DNA of 46,940 nucleotides from JAWSUT01 sp033549345 (GTDB lineage: Bacteria; Bacillota; Dethiobacteria; Dethiobacterales; Dethiobacteraceae), in contig JAWSUT010000026.1 in the NCBI GenBank assembly GCA_033549345.1, positions 1-46,940 of the forward strand, in the 5' to 3' direction. The notes under the pieces are model-generated. The model was not told where the DNA came from. It saw only the letters and a list, made by a program, of their open reading frames with translations, and ran no database searches. Below, piece after piece: positions 1 through 7,100 of the stretch (the first letter of the stretch is position 1; every line of letters starts with the position of its first letter). A program made the translations under genes and the position numbers.

Positions 1-153
1 AATACAACTATTTTTTTGTTGAGAAGCCTAGTGTTTATGGGCTTCAGAGCTTATTTTTTTGGTGCGAAAGTTGAGTTCTTAAGTATAGTTTTAACCAAAA
101 AAACTTCTATAATCTCTAAAATAGAGCATTTACAAATAGTGTTATTAAAAAGA

Positions 154-180
154 AATGAGAGTGCAATTTGCACTCTCATT
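154..180. terminator. Perfect hairpin, likely terminator of the thioesterase gene
   Basis: A 13-bp perfect inverted repeat (arms 154-166 and 168-180, core GAGTGCAA/TTGCACTC) with a one-base centre. Read on the minus strand it is followed by a T-rich run (TTTCTTTTTAA), as expected for an intrinsic terminator of the minus-strand gene ending at 229. It could also end a plus-strand gene lying left of the window. Confidence 0.75.
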
Positions 181-228
181 TTACACGATCTGAAACTCCA
201 GGCAACTACATTTCCCCTCTGTTGCCAC

Positions 229-657
229 CTAAATAGTGGCTTTCACTTTATCAGAGAATTTTTCCGCTATAGCCACAAACGTCCGGGGAAGGGACGTACG
301 CTTCCCTGTGGCGTGGTTGACAAAGAAGATAATCTGGTATCCTTCTGCCAGCAGTCTGTCATTTTGATTGAGGTAACGGTAAAGCAATTTAGCCCGGCCC
401 TGTTCCTCGGAATAATCACTGACACTGACCCGTACTTCCACCTTTTCGTTAAGAAAAACAGGGTAGAGATAGCGAATTCCCACTTCACCGGTTAAAAACG
501 CAGGCCACTCAATCTGCATCATGTCCCCGTTATCCACAATCATCCGTTCCCGGGCGATACAGGCCCAGTCCAAATACCTGGCGTCATACGCCATACCCAA
601 TACCGTCGCATCCTGCGGTGTCACCACATGGTGATACGCATAATAATTACCGGCCAT
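229..657 (-). CDS. Hotdog-fold acyl-CoA thioesterase (4-hydroxybenzoyl-CoA thioesterase/YbgC-like)
   Basis: About 142 residues, the usual length of a single hotdog-fold thioesterase. The N-terminal part has the family pattern around residues 13-35 (an acidic residue, then DARYLDW and ARER), where the Asp is the likely catalytic residue. The C-terminal half has the β-strand pattern of the fold (VEVRVSV, AKLLYRY, GYQIIFFVN). Such enzymes hydrolyse acyl-CoA thioesters in the cytoplasm; the substrate cannot be told. The ATG at 657 was chosen because GGGGGTG precedes it at good spacing; an upstream in-frame TTG at 687 lacks a site. It is a monocistronic gene ended by the hairpin at 154-180. A palindrome at 682-695 lies just upstream. 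Confidence 0.75.
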   Translation of the reverse strand: MAGNYYAYHHVVTPQDATVLGMAYDARYLDWACIARERMIVDNGDMMQIEWPAFLTGEVGIRYLYPVFLNEKVEVRVSVSDYSEEQGRAKLLYRYLNQNDRLLAEGYQIIFFVNHATGKRTSLPRTFVAIAEKFSDKVKATI

Positions 658-681
658 GAATACACCCCCAGTTAAATTGTT

Positions 682-695
682 AGACAATTCTGTCT
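682..695. promoter_or_regulatory. Short palindrome upstream of the thioesterase gene
   Basis: AGACAATTCTGTCT is a 5-bp inverted repeat (AGACA/TGTCT) about 25 bp before the start codon at 657. Its position would suit a repressor operator, but no regulator is identified and a chance occurrence is possible. Confidence 0.3.
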
Positions 696-1107
696 ATTTC
701 CATCATAGCGAATTTTTCCATCTATTGCAAGCAGAATATTCGGGATGTTCCCCGGTCAAATATGTTTTCAGAAGTGAGCATCAAATCATGTACGTGTTTT
801 TTTGGAAACACGTAAGATAAAGAGGACTAAGCATATTTTAATCTTCCTGTAATTTCACCTGAACTTAGAGATCTGACCGCCTTTGACGGGAAGATATACA
901 GGCTGAGTCGTGTCAGGTAGTATGATGTAAAGAAGTCTGTTAACTCTGAAAAAGTCGGGAATAAAAACCCTGCTTTGTTACAAAAGTAATTTATCGAAAT
1001 ATTCAGAAAAGTGTTGCAATATAAAATAAATTATTGTATAGTAATACCAAGAACCACTAGAAAATAAAAAATGCGGCTGGTCAGACAGCAGAAGCTTATA
1101 GTGACTC
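696..1107. other. Non-coding stretch with one inverted repeat
   Basis: No credible gene is seen. It holds a 9-bp inverted repeat TACGTGTTT/AAACACGTA (791-799 and 806-814, 6-base loop) without a following T run, so an operator or cruciform rather than a terminator. The rest is AT-rich and would contain the thioesterase promoter on the left. Confidence 0.4.
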
Positions 1108-1108
1108 G

Positions 1109-1142
1109 AAAAAAACCGTACCCCTCCCTGTACGGTTTTTTT
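1109..1142 (-). terminator. Intrinsic terminator of the glutamate dehydrogenase gene
   Basis: Stem AACCGTAC/GTACGGTT with an 8-base loop, flanked by A and T runs on both sides, so it can act in both directions. It lies about 45 bp after the stop codon of the minus-strand gene. Confidence 0.9.
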
Positions 1143-1187
1143 CATGTCACAAAAAGGCTGTACGGGCAAGCTCCGTACGGCCAGGCA

Positions 1188-2447
1188 CTATCTGTACCAG
1201 CCCCGGATCTTCATTGTATTGGCCAGGCGGAGCAGCGCAAACATAAAGGCCGCCTCCCGCATGGTGGGATTATCCTCGCAGTCACATTTATAGCCATAAA
1301 TATGCTCAAAGGCTTCTACCATTTTCATCTCCAGCTTTTCCTCAATCTCCGCTTCCGTCCAGTAGTAGCGGTAGTTGTTCTGCACCCATTCAAAGTAAGA
1401 CACAATCACACCACCGCTGTTGGCGAGAATATCCGGTACAACCAGGACATCTTTTTCTTTAAGGATTTCATCTGCTTCCGGTGTTGTGGGGCCGTTTGCA
1501 CCTTCAACAATAATTTTTGTCTGCATGTTTCCGGCCACTTCGGCCGTAATCTGGTTTTCCAGTGCACAGGGGACAACAATATCGCAGCCCAGCGCAAACA
1601 ATTCTTTTTCATCCACCGGCTCTGTCCCGGGAAAACCGGCCACCGAGCCCGTTTTCTGTTTATGTTTGTAGACCTTATAAACATCCAGGCCCTCTTTACT
1701 GTAAATACCGCCGGTGGAATCGTTGACGGCCACAATTCTGCAGCCCTTTTCCGCAAGAAACTTCGCCGTGTAATAACCGACGTTGCCAAAGCCCTGCACC
1801 ACCGCACAGGCTTTGTCTAGTTCCAGGCCGATGACCCGCGCCGCTTCCCGCACATTATAGACCACGCCCCGCGCAGTGGCGGTTTCCCGGCCTACACAGC
1901 CTCCCATATCCAGCGGCTTGCCGGTAATCACACCCACATCGTTATGCTGCTGGATTTTACAGTATTCATCAGCCATCCAGGCCATAATCTGCGCATTGGT
2001 ATTCACATCCGGTGCCGGAATATCTTTTTCCGGTCCCAAAAAAGGTGCCAGCGCCCGCATATACTTGCGGCTGAGCCTCTCCAGTTCCAGGCGGGACAGC
2101 TTCCTTGGGTTGCACACCACGCCTCCTTTACCGCCGCCAAAGGGGACATGGGCCACAGCACACTTCAGTGTCATCCAGATCGACAGAGCCTTTACTTCAT
2201 CCACATTCACCTCCGGATGAAAGCGGATCCCCCCTTTGTAAGGGCCCATGGAATTGTTGTGCTGTACGCGGTAACCGGTAAACACATGGATTCTGCCGTC
2301 ATCCATCTCCACTGGAATCGCCACTTCCACCGATCTCTCCGGACACCGTAACCACTCATACACATCCATCGGCAGTCCCAGTTGCTCCACAGCACGCATA
2401 ATTCTCTTTTGTGCCACTTCATAGGTATTAATCTTTACTTCACTCAT
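1188..2447 (-). CDS. gdhA: Glutamate dehydrogenase (NAD(P)-dependent, Glu/Leu/Phe/Val family)
   Basis: 419 residues, typical for hexameric bacterial glutamate dehydrogenase of the RocG/GudB type. It interconverts glutamate with 2-oxoglutarate and ammonia in the cytoplasm. The substrate domain has KGGIRFHP (71-78), the catalytic-lysine motif PFGGGKGG (Lys107) and PAPDVNT with the catalytic Asp147. The Rossmann domain has GFGNVG at 219-224. The ATG at 2447 follows AAAGGAGGTTGAGAT, an excellent ribosome binding site. The gene stands alone between two terminators. In amino-acid-fermenting Clostridia this enzyme is often catabolic, but direction and cofactor are not settled by sequence. Confidence 0.95.
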   Translation of the reverse strand: MSEVKINTYEVAQKRIMRAVEQLGLPMDVYEWLRCPERSVEVAIPVEMDDGRIHVFTGYRVQHNNSMGPYKGGIRFHPEVNVDEVKALSIWMTLKCAVAHVPFGGGKGGVVCNPRKLSRLELERLSRKYMRALAPFLGPEKDIPAPDVNTNAQIMAWMADEYCKIQQHNDVGVITGKPLDMGGCVGRETATARGVVYNVREAARVIGLELDKACAVVQGFGNVGYYTAKFLAEKGCRIVAVNDSTGGIYSKEGLDVYKVYKHKQKTGSVAGFPGTEPVDEKELFALGCDIVVPCALENQITAEVAGNMQTKIIVEGANGPTTPEADEILKEKDVLVVPDILANSGGVIVSYFEWVQNNYRYYWTEAEIEEKLEMKMVEAFEHIYGYKCDCEDNPTMREAAFMFALLRLANTMKIRGWYR

Positions 2448-2592
2448 ATCTCAACCTCCTTTAATCTCACACTTCGAAGCTGCTTCATATCTTTTAAAGT
2501 ATATGCAGTATGGTACAGAGTCTTCTTCCATTAATACACCATGTTAACTGTATTGTATATCATCACATGTAAAAACACATGAACAATCTATA

Positions 2593-2620
2593 AAAAAGCC
2601 GGCATAGTGCCGACTTTTTA
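2593..2620 (-). terminator. Intrinsic terminator after the broken membrane-protein gene
   Basis: Read on the minus strand: AAAAAGTCGGCA, CTA loop, TGCCGGCTTTTTT. GC-rich stem with T run, about 25 bp past the minus-strand stop at 2646. Confidence 0.85.
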
Positions 2621-2645
2621 AACTTTCAATTCTTAATATGTCAGG

Positions 2646-3078
2646 TTAAACTGGTCTCATGCTCCGCAGGGCTCTGTACCCCAGAAAACAACCTACCAGG
2701 ACAGACAGCAGTCCGATATGCGGTGTGATTAACCCTGAAGCAAAAGCCTGGGCAATGGGGCCGGGCTGTGTCAGAAAACCCCGAACAAAAACCGGAATAA
2801 TGCCGCCAATCAATAAAAGTGCAAAAATAAAGGCCAGAAAAAAGGTATGGGCAGCTAACATTCTGCTTTTTTCCATCGCAGGTTTTGCCAATAGCAGAAC
2901 CACCATCGACAAAGCCGCCCCACCCGATGGTCATACTGTTTCCGGTCAGCGAGCCAACAAGAATCCTCTCCACAGTATCTCCGAAACTATGGTACTCCTG
3001 TAAACCGAACCAGGGCATAAACACACCGATCATAATAAGAAAAAGTCCGACCAGATAATATTTCTCCGCTTTCTGCAT
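2646..3078 (-). pseudogene. Small membrane protein broken by a frameshift
   Basis: Two reading frames on the minus strand together give one plausible integral membrane protein. The first (from 3078) starts with a transmembrane segment (YYLVGLFLIMIGVFMPWFGL) and runs sensibly to about 2920. It then turns into Cys/His-rich nonsense, while the next frame (2912 to 2646) takes over with two further transmembrane segments (FFLAFIFALLLIGGIIPVF and IGLLSVLVGCFLGY). The switch is in the GGGTGGGGCGGC run near 2905-2925, which invites either a real indel or a sequencing error. About 143 residues if joined, with three membrane helices and no recognised family. The terminator at 2593-2620 and a good start suggest it is, or was, a real gene. 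Two coupled genes are a less likely reading. Confidence 0.6.
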
Positions 3079-3701
3079 TACGCATCCCCCTTACTTCTTT
3101 ACTCCTTAGACAGCAGCAGCCCAAAATAAGTTGCATAAACTAAAAATATTTTCCAGTTAGAATTATATCAAAGCCGCACCCGTACCGCCAAGTTTTCTTC
3201 CCCGGCAGGGGACAGCCCGCTTTTTGTTGAACCTGTACAGACAGATATTTACTATTTATGTAAGCTACGGACAGGAGGCGTTTCCGATGGCCCCACAGGA
3301 GGGTGATCCATGGCTACCCTAATCTCCAATCCGGACCCCAGGCCAAAGAAGGCAGATATCTACGTCGGCGCCTCACGTGCACGTATTTTGTTGCTCGCTA
3401 TGAACAAGTGGTCGTGAAAGTAATTATCCTGGGTATGTCATGAGGTCTCTAGGAAAAAATTATATATACTAGCAGGATATATAAAATAGTAACACGAATT
3501 ATGTCTCATAATTACGGCAACATAGAATTGCTTGTCTGTGCATTATTTATTAAAAATATCTGCAATAGTCAGAATATAAAAAAATAAAGAAAGCGTGGCG
3601 TTGGAGCAAAGAACCCTATCAACTATCGCCTTTCATACAAAGAACTGACAAGAAAAAAATATGTCGGCATAGTGGTGTCGGCAGCCAGGAGGGATCACTT
3701 T
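3079..3701. other. Long intergenic region with two tiny overlapping ORFs
   Basis: No full gene is seen. At 3287-3322 (11 codons) and 3310-3417 (35 codons) two overlapping short ORFs each follow an AGGAGG-type site. From 3430 to 3680 the sequence is AT-rich and featureless, and would hold the promoter of the crotonase gene. Confidence 0.4.
3310..3417 (+). CDS. 35-residue ORF, possibly a helicase C-terminal remnant
   Basis: ATG at 3310 is preceded by AGGAGGGTGATCC, a strong ribosome binding site, and overlaps an 11-codon ORF (3287-3322) that has its own AGGAGG. The peptide contains IYVGASRARILLL, which resembles the motif VI region of superfamily 1 helicases (YVxxSRAR...LL). This suggests a deletion remnant rather than a functional small protein, though a translated leader peptide cannot be excluded. 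Confidence 0.25.
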   Translation: MATLISNPDPRPKKADIYVGASRARILLLAMNKWS

Positions 3702-4484
3702 ATGGGCAGTGTTTTATTTGAAGTGTCAAGTGGTGTAGCCAAAATCACATTAAACCGCCCGGAAGCGTTTAACGCCTTAAACGAGGATATGATGAATAAC
3801 CTGTCCCAACAGATTGAACATTGCTTTGCACCGGAAATACGTGCTGTAATCATAACCGGAGCCGGCAAAGCGTTTTGTGGAGGCGGTGACCTAAAAGAGA
3901 TGCAAAAAGCGGGAGATAAAAATCTTTCCAGCCTTTTGGGGCAGCTTACACAGGGCTTTCACAGGTTAATTCTTGATATCCGCTACTTGCCAAAACCGGT
4001 TATTGCAGCCGTTAACGGATCAAACGGCGGTGGGGGCTTCAGCCTTGCCCTTGCGTGTGATTTGCGCTATGCTGCAGAAAGTGCGCAATTCAAGCAATCG
4101 TATACAAGTGTGGGATTGTGTCCGGATGGAGGCTTTACCGCGTTTTTGCCGGCAGTTATAGGTCTCGCAAAGTCTTCAGAGCTTTTTTTCCTGGACCCCG
4201 TTCTTAGTGCGGACCAGGCAAAACAGCTCGGTATTGTGAACGACCTGTTCTCACCCGAAGAACTAATACCCAATGTCACTGCCATTGCGGAAAGACTGGC
4301 TAACGGACCCACACAATCCTATGCCGCTGTTAAAAAGCTATTGAATCTATCACTACTGCCGAATCTGGAAAAGCAATTGGAACAGGAGCGGCAGGGAATG
4401 ATCGCAGCCGGCCTGTCAACCGATGCAAAAGAAGGAGTACGGGCTTTTACTGAAAAGAGAACCCCTACATTTATAGGTAAGTAA
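3702..4484 (+). CDS. Enoyl-CoA hydratase/isomerase family protein
   Basis: 260 residues, standard length for a crotonase-fold enzyme acting on acyl-CoA thioesters. ITLNRPEAFNAL at 15-26 is the classic N-terminal motif. The oxyanion-hole segments are GAGKAFCGGGDL (53-64) and NGSNGGGGFSLALACD (105-120). At the position of the second catalytic acid it has CPDGGFTAFLP (140-150), the PDGG form seen in PaaG-type isomerases, where Asp is catalytic, rather than the PE of classical hydratases. It may therefore be an isomerase. The ATG at 3702 is chosen because AGGAGGGATCACTTT precedes it; an in-frame start 30 bp upstream has no site. No fatty-acid genes are adjacent, so the pathway is unknown. Confidence 0.85.
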   Translation: MGSVLFEVSSGVAKITLNRPEAFNALNEDMMNNLSQQIEHCFAPEIRAVIITGAGKAFCGGGDLKEMQKAGDKNLSSLLGQLTQGFHRLILDIRYLPKPVIAAVNGSNGGGGFSLALACDLRYAAESAQFKQSYTSVGLCPDGGFTAFLPAVIGLAKSSELFFLDPVLSADQAKQLGIVNDLFSPEELIPNVTAIAERLANGPTQSYAAVKKLLNLSLLPNLEKQLEQERQGMIAAGLSTDAKEGVRAFTEKRTPTFIGK

Positions 4485-4601
4485 AACATCGGAAAGGAAG
4501 CACGGCAGTGTACAGGAAGATGGTGGGTGCCGACCTAAAACGACCGGATAACAGGACCAAAAGGAATATTCTCCGTCACCTTGATATGAAATAAGAAGGG
4601 A

Positions 4602-4784
4602 ATGCATGAAACAGAATTAGATGAATACCAGGTTGTCTGTGCTCTCTGCCAATTGGTTTGCCGGGGAGACAAAAAAAGTAGGGCGGAGAATGTAAAGCGG
4701 GTGCACCGTTCAGGTCTTGTGACCGAAGATGAGGAAGGGTTTGAAGTGATTGTCAGGAACGGAAAAGTGATTGATAAACGCTAA
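4602..4784 (+). CDS. Small Cys-rich protein of unknown function
   Basis: 60 residues starting at an ATG preceded by AAGAAGGG. A CALCQLVC stretch (residues 13-20, C-x2-C-x3-C) could bind a metal, and the rest is charged with a β-like C-terminus (FEVIVRNGKVIDKR). It is followed by a clean terminator at 4801-4829, which supports a real transcription unit, perhaps with the crotonase gene upstream. No family is recognised. Confidence 0.55.
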   Translation: MHETELDEYQVVCALCQLVCRGDKKSRAENVKRVHRSGLVTEDEEGFEVIVRNGKVIDKR

Positions 4785-4800
4785 TAGGGATACACGAAGT

Positions 4801-4829
4801 AAACCGTGCCATTGCTGCACGGTTTTTTT
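4801..4829 (+). terminator. Intrinsic terminator
   Basis: AAACCGTGC, 7-base loop, GCACGGTTT followed by a T run. It lies 17 bp after the 60-residue gene. Confidence 0.9.
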
Positions 4830-4912
4830 GTGGTGTAAGTACGGGTATATCGCAAAGGAGATTCTACAGCAAAAAGATAACTAACAATGTACAGGCCTTA
4901 TTTAAAACATCC

Positions 4913-4940
4913 TGTAACTTTTACACAGATTCTTACGTCA
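4913..4940 (+). promoter_or_regulatory. Putative ECF-type promoter of the sigma/anti-sigma operon
   Basis: TGTAAC at 4913-4918 and CGTCA at 4936-4940 with a 17-bp spacer, close to the TGAAAC-N16-CGT pattern of ECF-dependent promoters. It sits 25 bp before the sigma-factor start, so autoregulation is likely. Identified by eye only. Confidence 0.5.
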
Positions 4941-4964
4941 GTTACTATAGAAGGAGGTTGGGAA

Positions 4965-5459
4965 ATGGCGGGTATCTTCGAAGAACTCTACAGCACATAT
5001 AAAAAGCCTGTTTTCAACTACTTATACAGATGCACGCTAAACACCCACACCGCTGAAGAACTGACCCAGGAAACCTTCATTCGGGCCTTAAAATATTTTG
5101 GCAGCTTCCGGGGTGAATCCAGCGCCAAAACATGGCTCTTTAAAATCGCCAGAAACATTTATCTCGACCACTGCAGGAAATACAATACCCACACCGAAAC
5201 CGACATTGCCAAACAGCCCGTAACCGACCCTTTCGATGCCTTCGCTTCAGTGGATGAACAGTCCCTGATTAACAAAGTGCTTGCCGGCCTTAAAGAAGAT
5301 GAGCGGGAGATGATTATCCTGCGCGACGCAAACGGGCTCTCGTACAGAGAAATCGCCGAGATCATGAGTTTTACCGAAGGACAGGTAAAAATCGGCCTGT
5401 TTAGAGCCAGAAGAAAGTTCAGAGAAAACTATCAGCAAGAAACGGAGGGATGTAAATGA
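4965..5459 (+). CDS. ECF-type RNA polymerase sigma factor
   Basis: 164 residues with region 2 (residues ~8-70, including AEELTQETFIRALKYF and KTWLFKIARNIYLDHCRK) and region 4 (~105-155, ending with LSYREIAEIM...VKIGLFRARRKF helix-turn-helix), the two-domain layout of extracytoplasmic-function sigma factors. The ATG at 4965 follows GAAGGAGGTTGGGAA; an in-frame ATG at 4887 would add 26 residues unlike the family and has no site. The stop overlaps the downstream anti-sigma start (ATGA), so the two are translationally coupled, as is typical for a sigma factor held inactive by its membrane-bound anti-sigma. Confidence 0.92.
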   Translation: MAGIFEELYSTYKKPVFNYLYRCTLNTHTAEELTQETFIRALKYFGSFRGESSAKTWLFKIARNIYLDHCRKYNTHTETDIAKQPVTDPFDAFASVDEQSLINKVLAGLKEDEREMIILRDANGLSYREIAEIMSFTEGQVKIGLFRARRKFRENYQQETEGCK

Positions 5460-6928
5460 ATCTCGACTGCGCCGTGGTAAAAGATCTCTACGTTCTGTAT
5501 AAAGAAGATGAGCTCAGCCCGGAAGTAAAGAGTGCGCTGGAAAATCATCTGCAGCAATGCCCGGACTGCTGCAGTGTCTATGAATCCGGCAGCGGCTTTA
5601 AAGACATCCTGCACACCATGGAAGAAAAAGAACCATCCAAAAAAATGGATGAGAAAATCATGCTCAAGCTCAAAGTCAGAAGACTGCAGTTTGTCGTAGC
5701 GATCGTCCTCATCATCTTTGCCGTCACATCAGTGCAGAGCTATTACAATGCCCGTTCTCACCTGCAGTCCGACCTGGCACATCTTGAACAATCCCTCTGG
5801 ACAATGCATCTCGGGATTGGCAATGTAAAGCACGAAGCTTACAGCCTGTCACCGACGGGGATGTTCTTGGAAGCCGTCAACGACAGAAACCATCTCATTT
5901 TCAGAAACCTGAGTAACTCAGAACGAAGCCATCTTCGCGACAATCATCGTGAACTCTTCCTGCATCCCCGTCTGGGAATCCTCCTGGAAACACTGAACCG
6001 GCGTTATCTGGCCCAAACCTGGACTGAGCGGGATGAAGCCGTGCAGGAACAGGTCACCGGGTATTTCTTGAAGGCTGTGGAACTCCTCACAGATGAGAGA
6101 CAATCCCTAAACAACCTACATGGTAATAAACTGCGATATATCTTCCACCGTATTAATATCGGTGAACTCGCCGATATCTATCATGACCTGAACTCTTTGG
6201 CCCTGACCTATACCAGCTACGATATGCTTCCCACACAAATAACGCCGCTTACCGAAGAGGAACTGACAGCGAGATTGCAAATCCTTTTCCCCGGTGCAGA
6301 AATGATCAATATCAGCGGCATAGAAAAAGTCTCAATCTGGGGCGAAGTCACATTCGATTTGGAAACCGATGCTGAACAATATTACGGACGGCTTGATGCC
6401 TTTACAGGAAATCTGCTGGAAGCAGACTCCAGAGCGCAGAGCTCCGGGGAACTCCTGCCGGTGGAATCCGTAGAAACCAACCTGAATGAGTTCCTCCCGA
6501 AATTGCTCGGCCGCGACTACACGTATCAGACCGAATACCTAGGCATCAACTACAATTTCTCCAGCAGCGCTAATATTAAGCTCCACACCTGGCGGGTGTA
6601 TCCCGTCTTTGATGAATACAGATACGACCATGCCATGGTACTCCGCTTTGACGCACGCACCGGAAACCTCTACATGTTCCATACAGAAAGAGGCCCGCTG
6701 CCAAAAATCGAACCAGACCCCACTATCGAAATCCTCATAGACCAGGAAGAAGCCCTGGTCGGTGCAGACCTGCCGGCCGGAACTCCCACCAACCTCTCCT
6801 ACACAGAGACCGTCCTGATCCACTCCCGGCTCACAGGCAAGATCCAGCCCGCCCACGTGTACCATGCCGACAGCGACCAGCGGTTCTACATCAACGCGGT
6901 CCTGGGTAAACGGGATACACCGCAATAA
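5456..6928 (+). CDS. Transmembrane anti-sigma factor with zinc-finger and large exported PepSY-like domain
   Basis: 490 residues. The N-terminus is a zf-HC2-type anti-sigma domain: His31, Cys35 and Cys38 in the H-x3-C-x2-C pattern (HLQQCPDC). A single transmembrane helix spans about 78-95. The remaining ~395 residues would be outside the cell: a helical part (100-270), then β-rich segments resembling PepSY/YpeB-type repeats (DAFTGNLL, FDARTGNLYMF). Most zf-HC2 anti-sigmas are far shorter, so this one carries a big sensor domain. It overlaps the sigma gene by 4 bp and is followed by a terminator. The PepSY relationship is inferred from pattern, not searched. Confidence 0.8.
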   Translation: MNLDCAVVKDLYVLYKEDELSPEVKSALENHLQQCPDCCSVYESGSGFKDILHTMEEKEPSKKMDEKIMLKLKVRRLQFVVAIVLIIFAVTSVQSYYNARSHLQSDLAHLEQSLWTMHLGIGNVKHEAYSLSPTGMFLEAVNDRNHLIFRNLSNSERSHLRDNHRELFLHPRLGILLETLNRRYLAQTWTERDEAVQEQVTGYFLKAVELLTDERQSLNNLHGNKLRYIFHRINIGELADIYHDLNSLALTYTSYDMLPTQITPLTEEELTARLQILFPGAEMINISGIEKVSIWGEVTFDLETDAEQYYGRLDAFTGNLLEADSRAQSSGELLPVESVETNLNEFLPKLLGRDYTYQTEYLGINYNFSSSANIKLHTWRVYPVFDEYRYDHAMVLRFDARTGNLYMFHTERGPLPKIEPDPTIEILIDQEEALVGADLPAGTPTNLSYTETVLIHSRLTGKIQPAHVYHADSDQRFYINAVLGKRDTPQ

Positions 6929-6937
6929 CCTGTACCC

Positions 6938-6972
6938 AAAAACCGTGCCGTCCCCGGCACGGTTTTAATTTT
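6938..6972 (+). terminator. Intrinsic terminator of the sigma/anti-sigma operon
   Basis: AAAACCGTGCCG, TCC loop, CGGCACGGTTTT then AATTTT, 10 bp past the stop codon. Confidence 0.9.
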
Positions 6973-7029
6973 CCCCCACAGCGGGATTTTCCCCTCTGCA
7001 TGGCGAATGATATACAGGATTTGTCATAT

Positions 7030-7045
7030 GGACATACATATGTCC
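7030..7045 (+). promoter_or_regulatory. 16-bp palindromic operator upstream of addB
   Basis: GGACATACATATGTCC, an inverted repeat of GGACATA/TATGTCC. A candidate -10 (TAGAAT, 7057-7062) begins 11 nt after it, so the palindrome covers the -35 region. An almost identical site with the same spacing precedes sbcD (39011-39026). A further TGTC half-site lies at 7022-7025. Confidence 0.6.
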
Positions 7046-7100
7046 GCATCGCAGTGTAGAATAAGTATAAGCTCCCACCGGGAAACCAAAGGAGGCGGCT

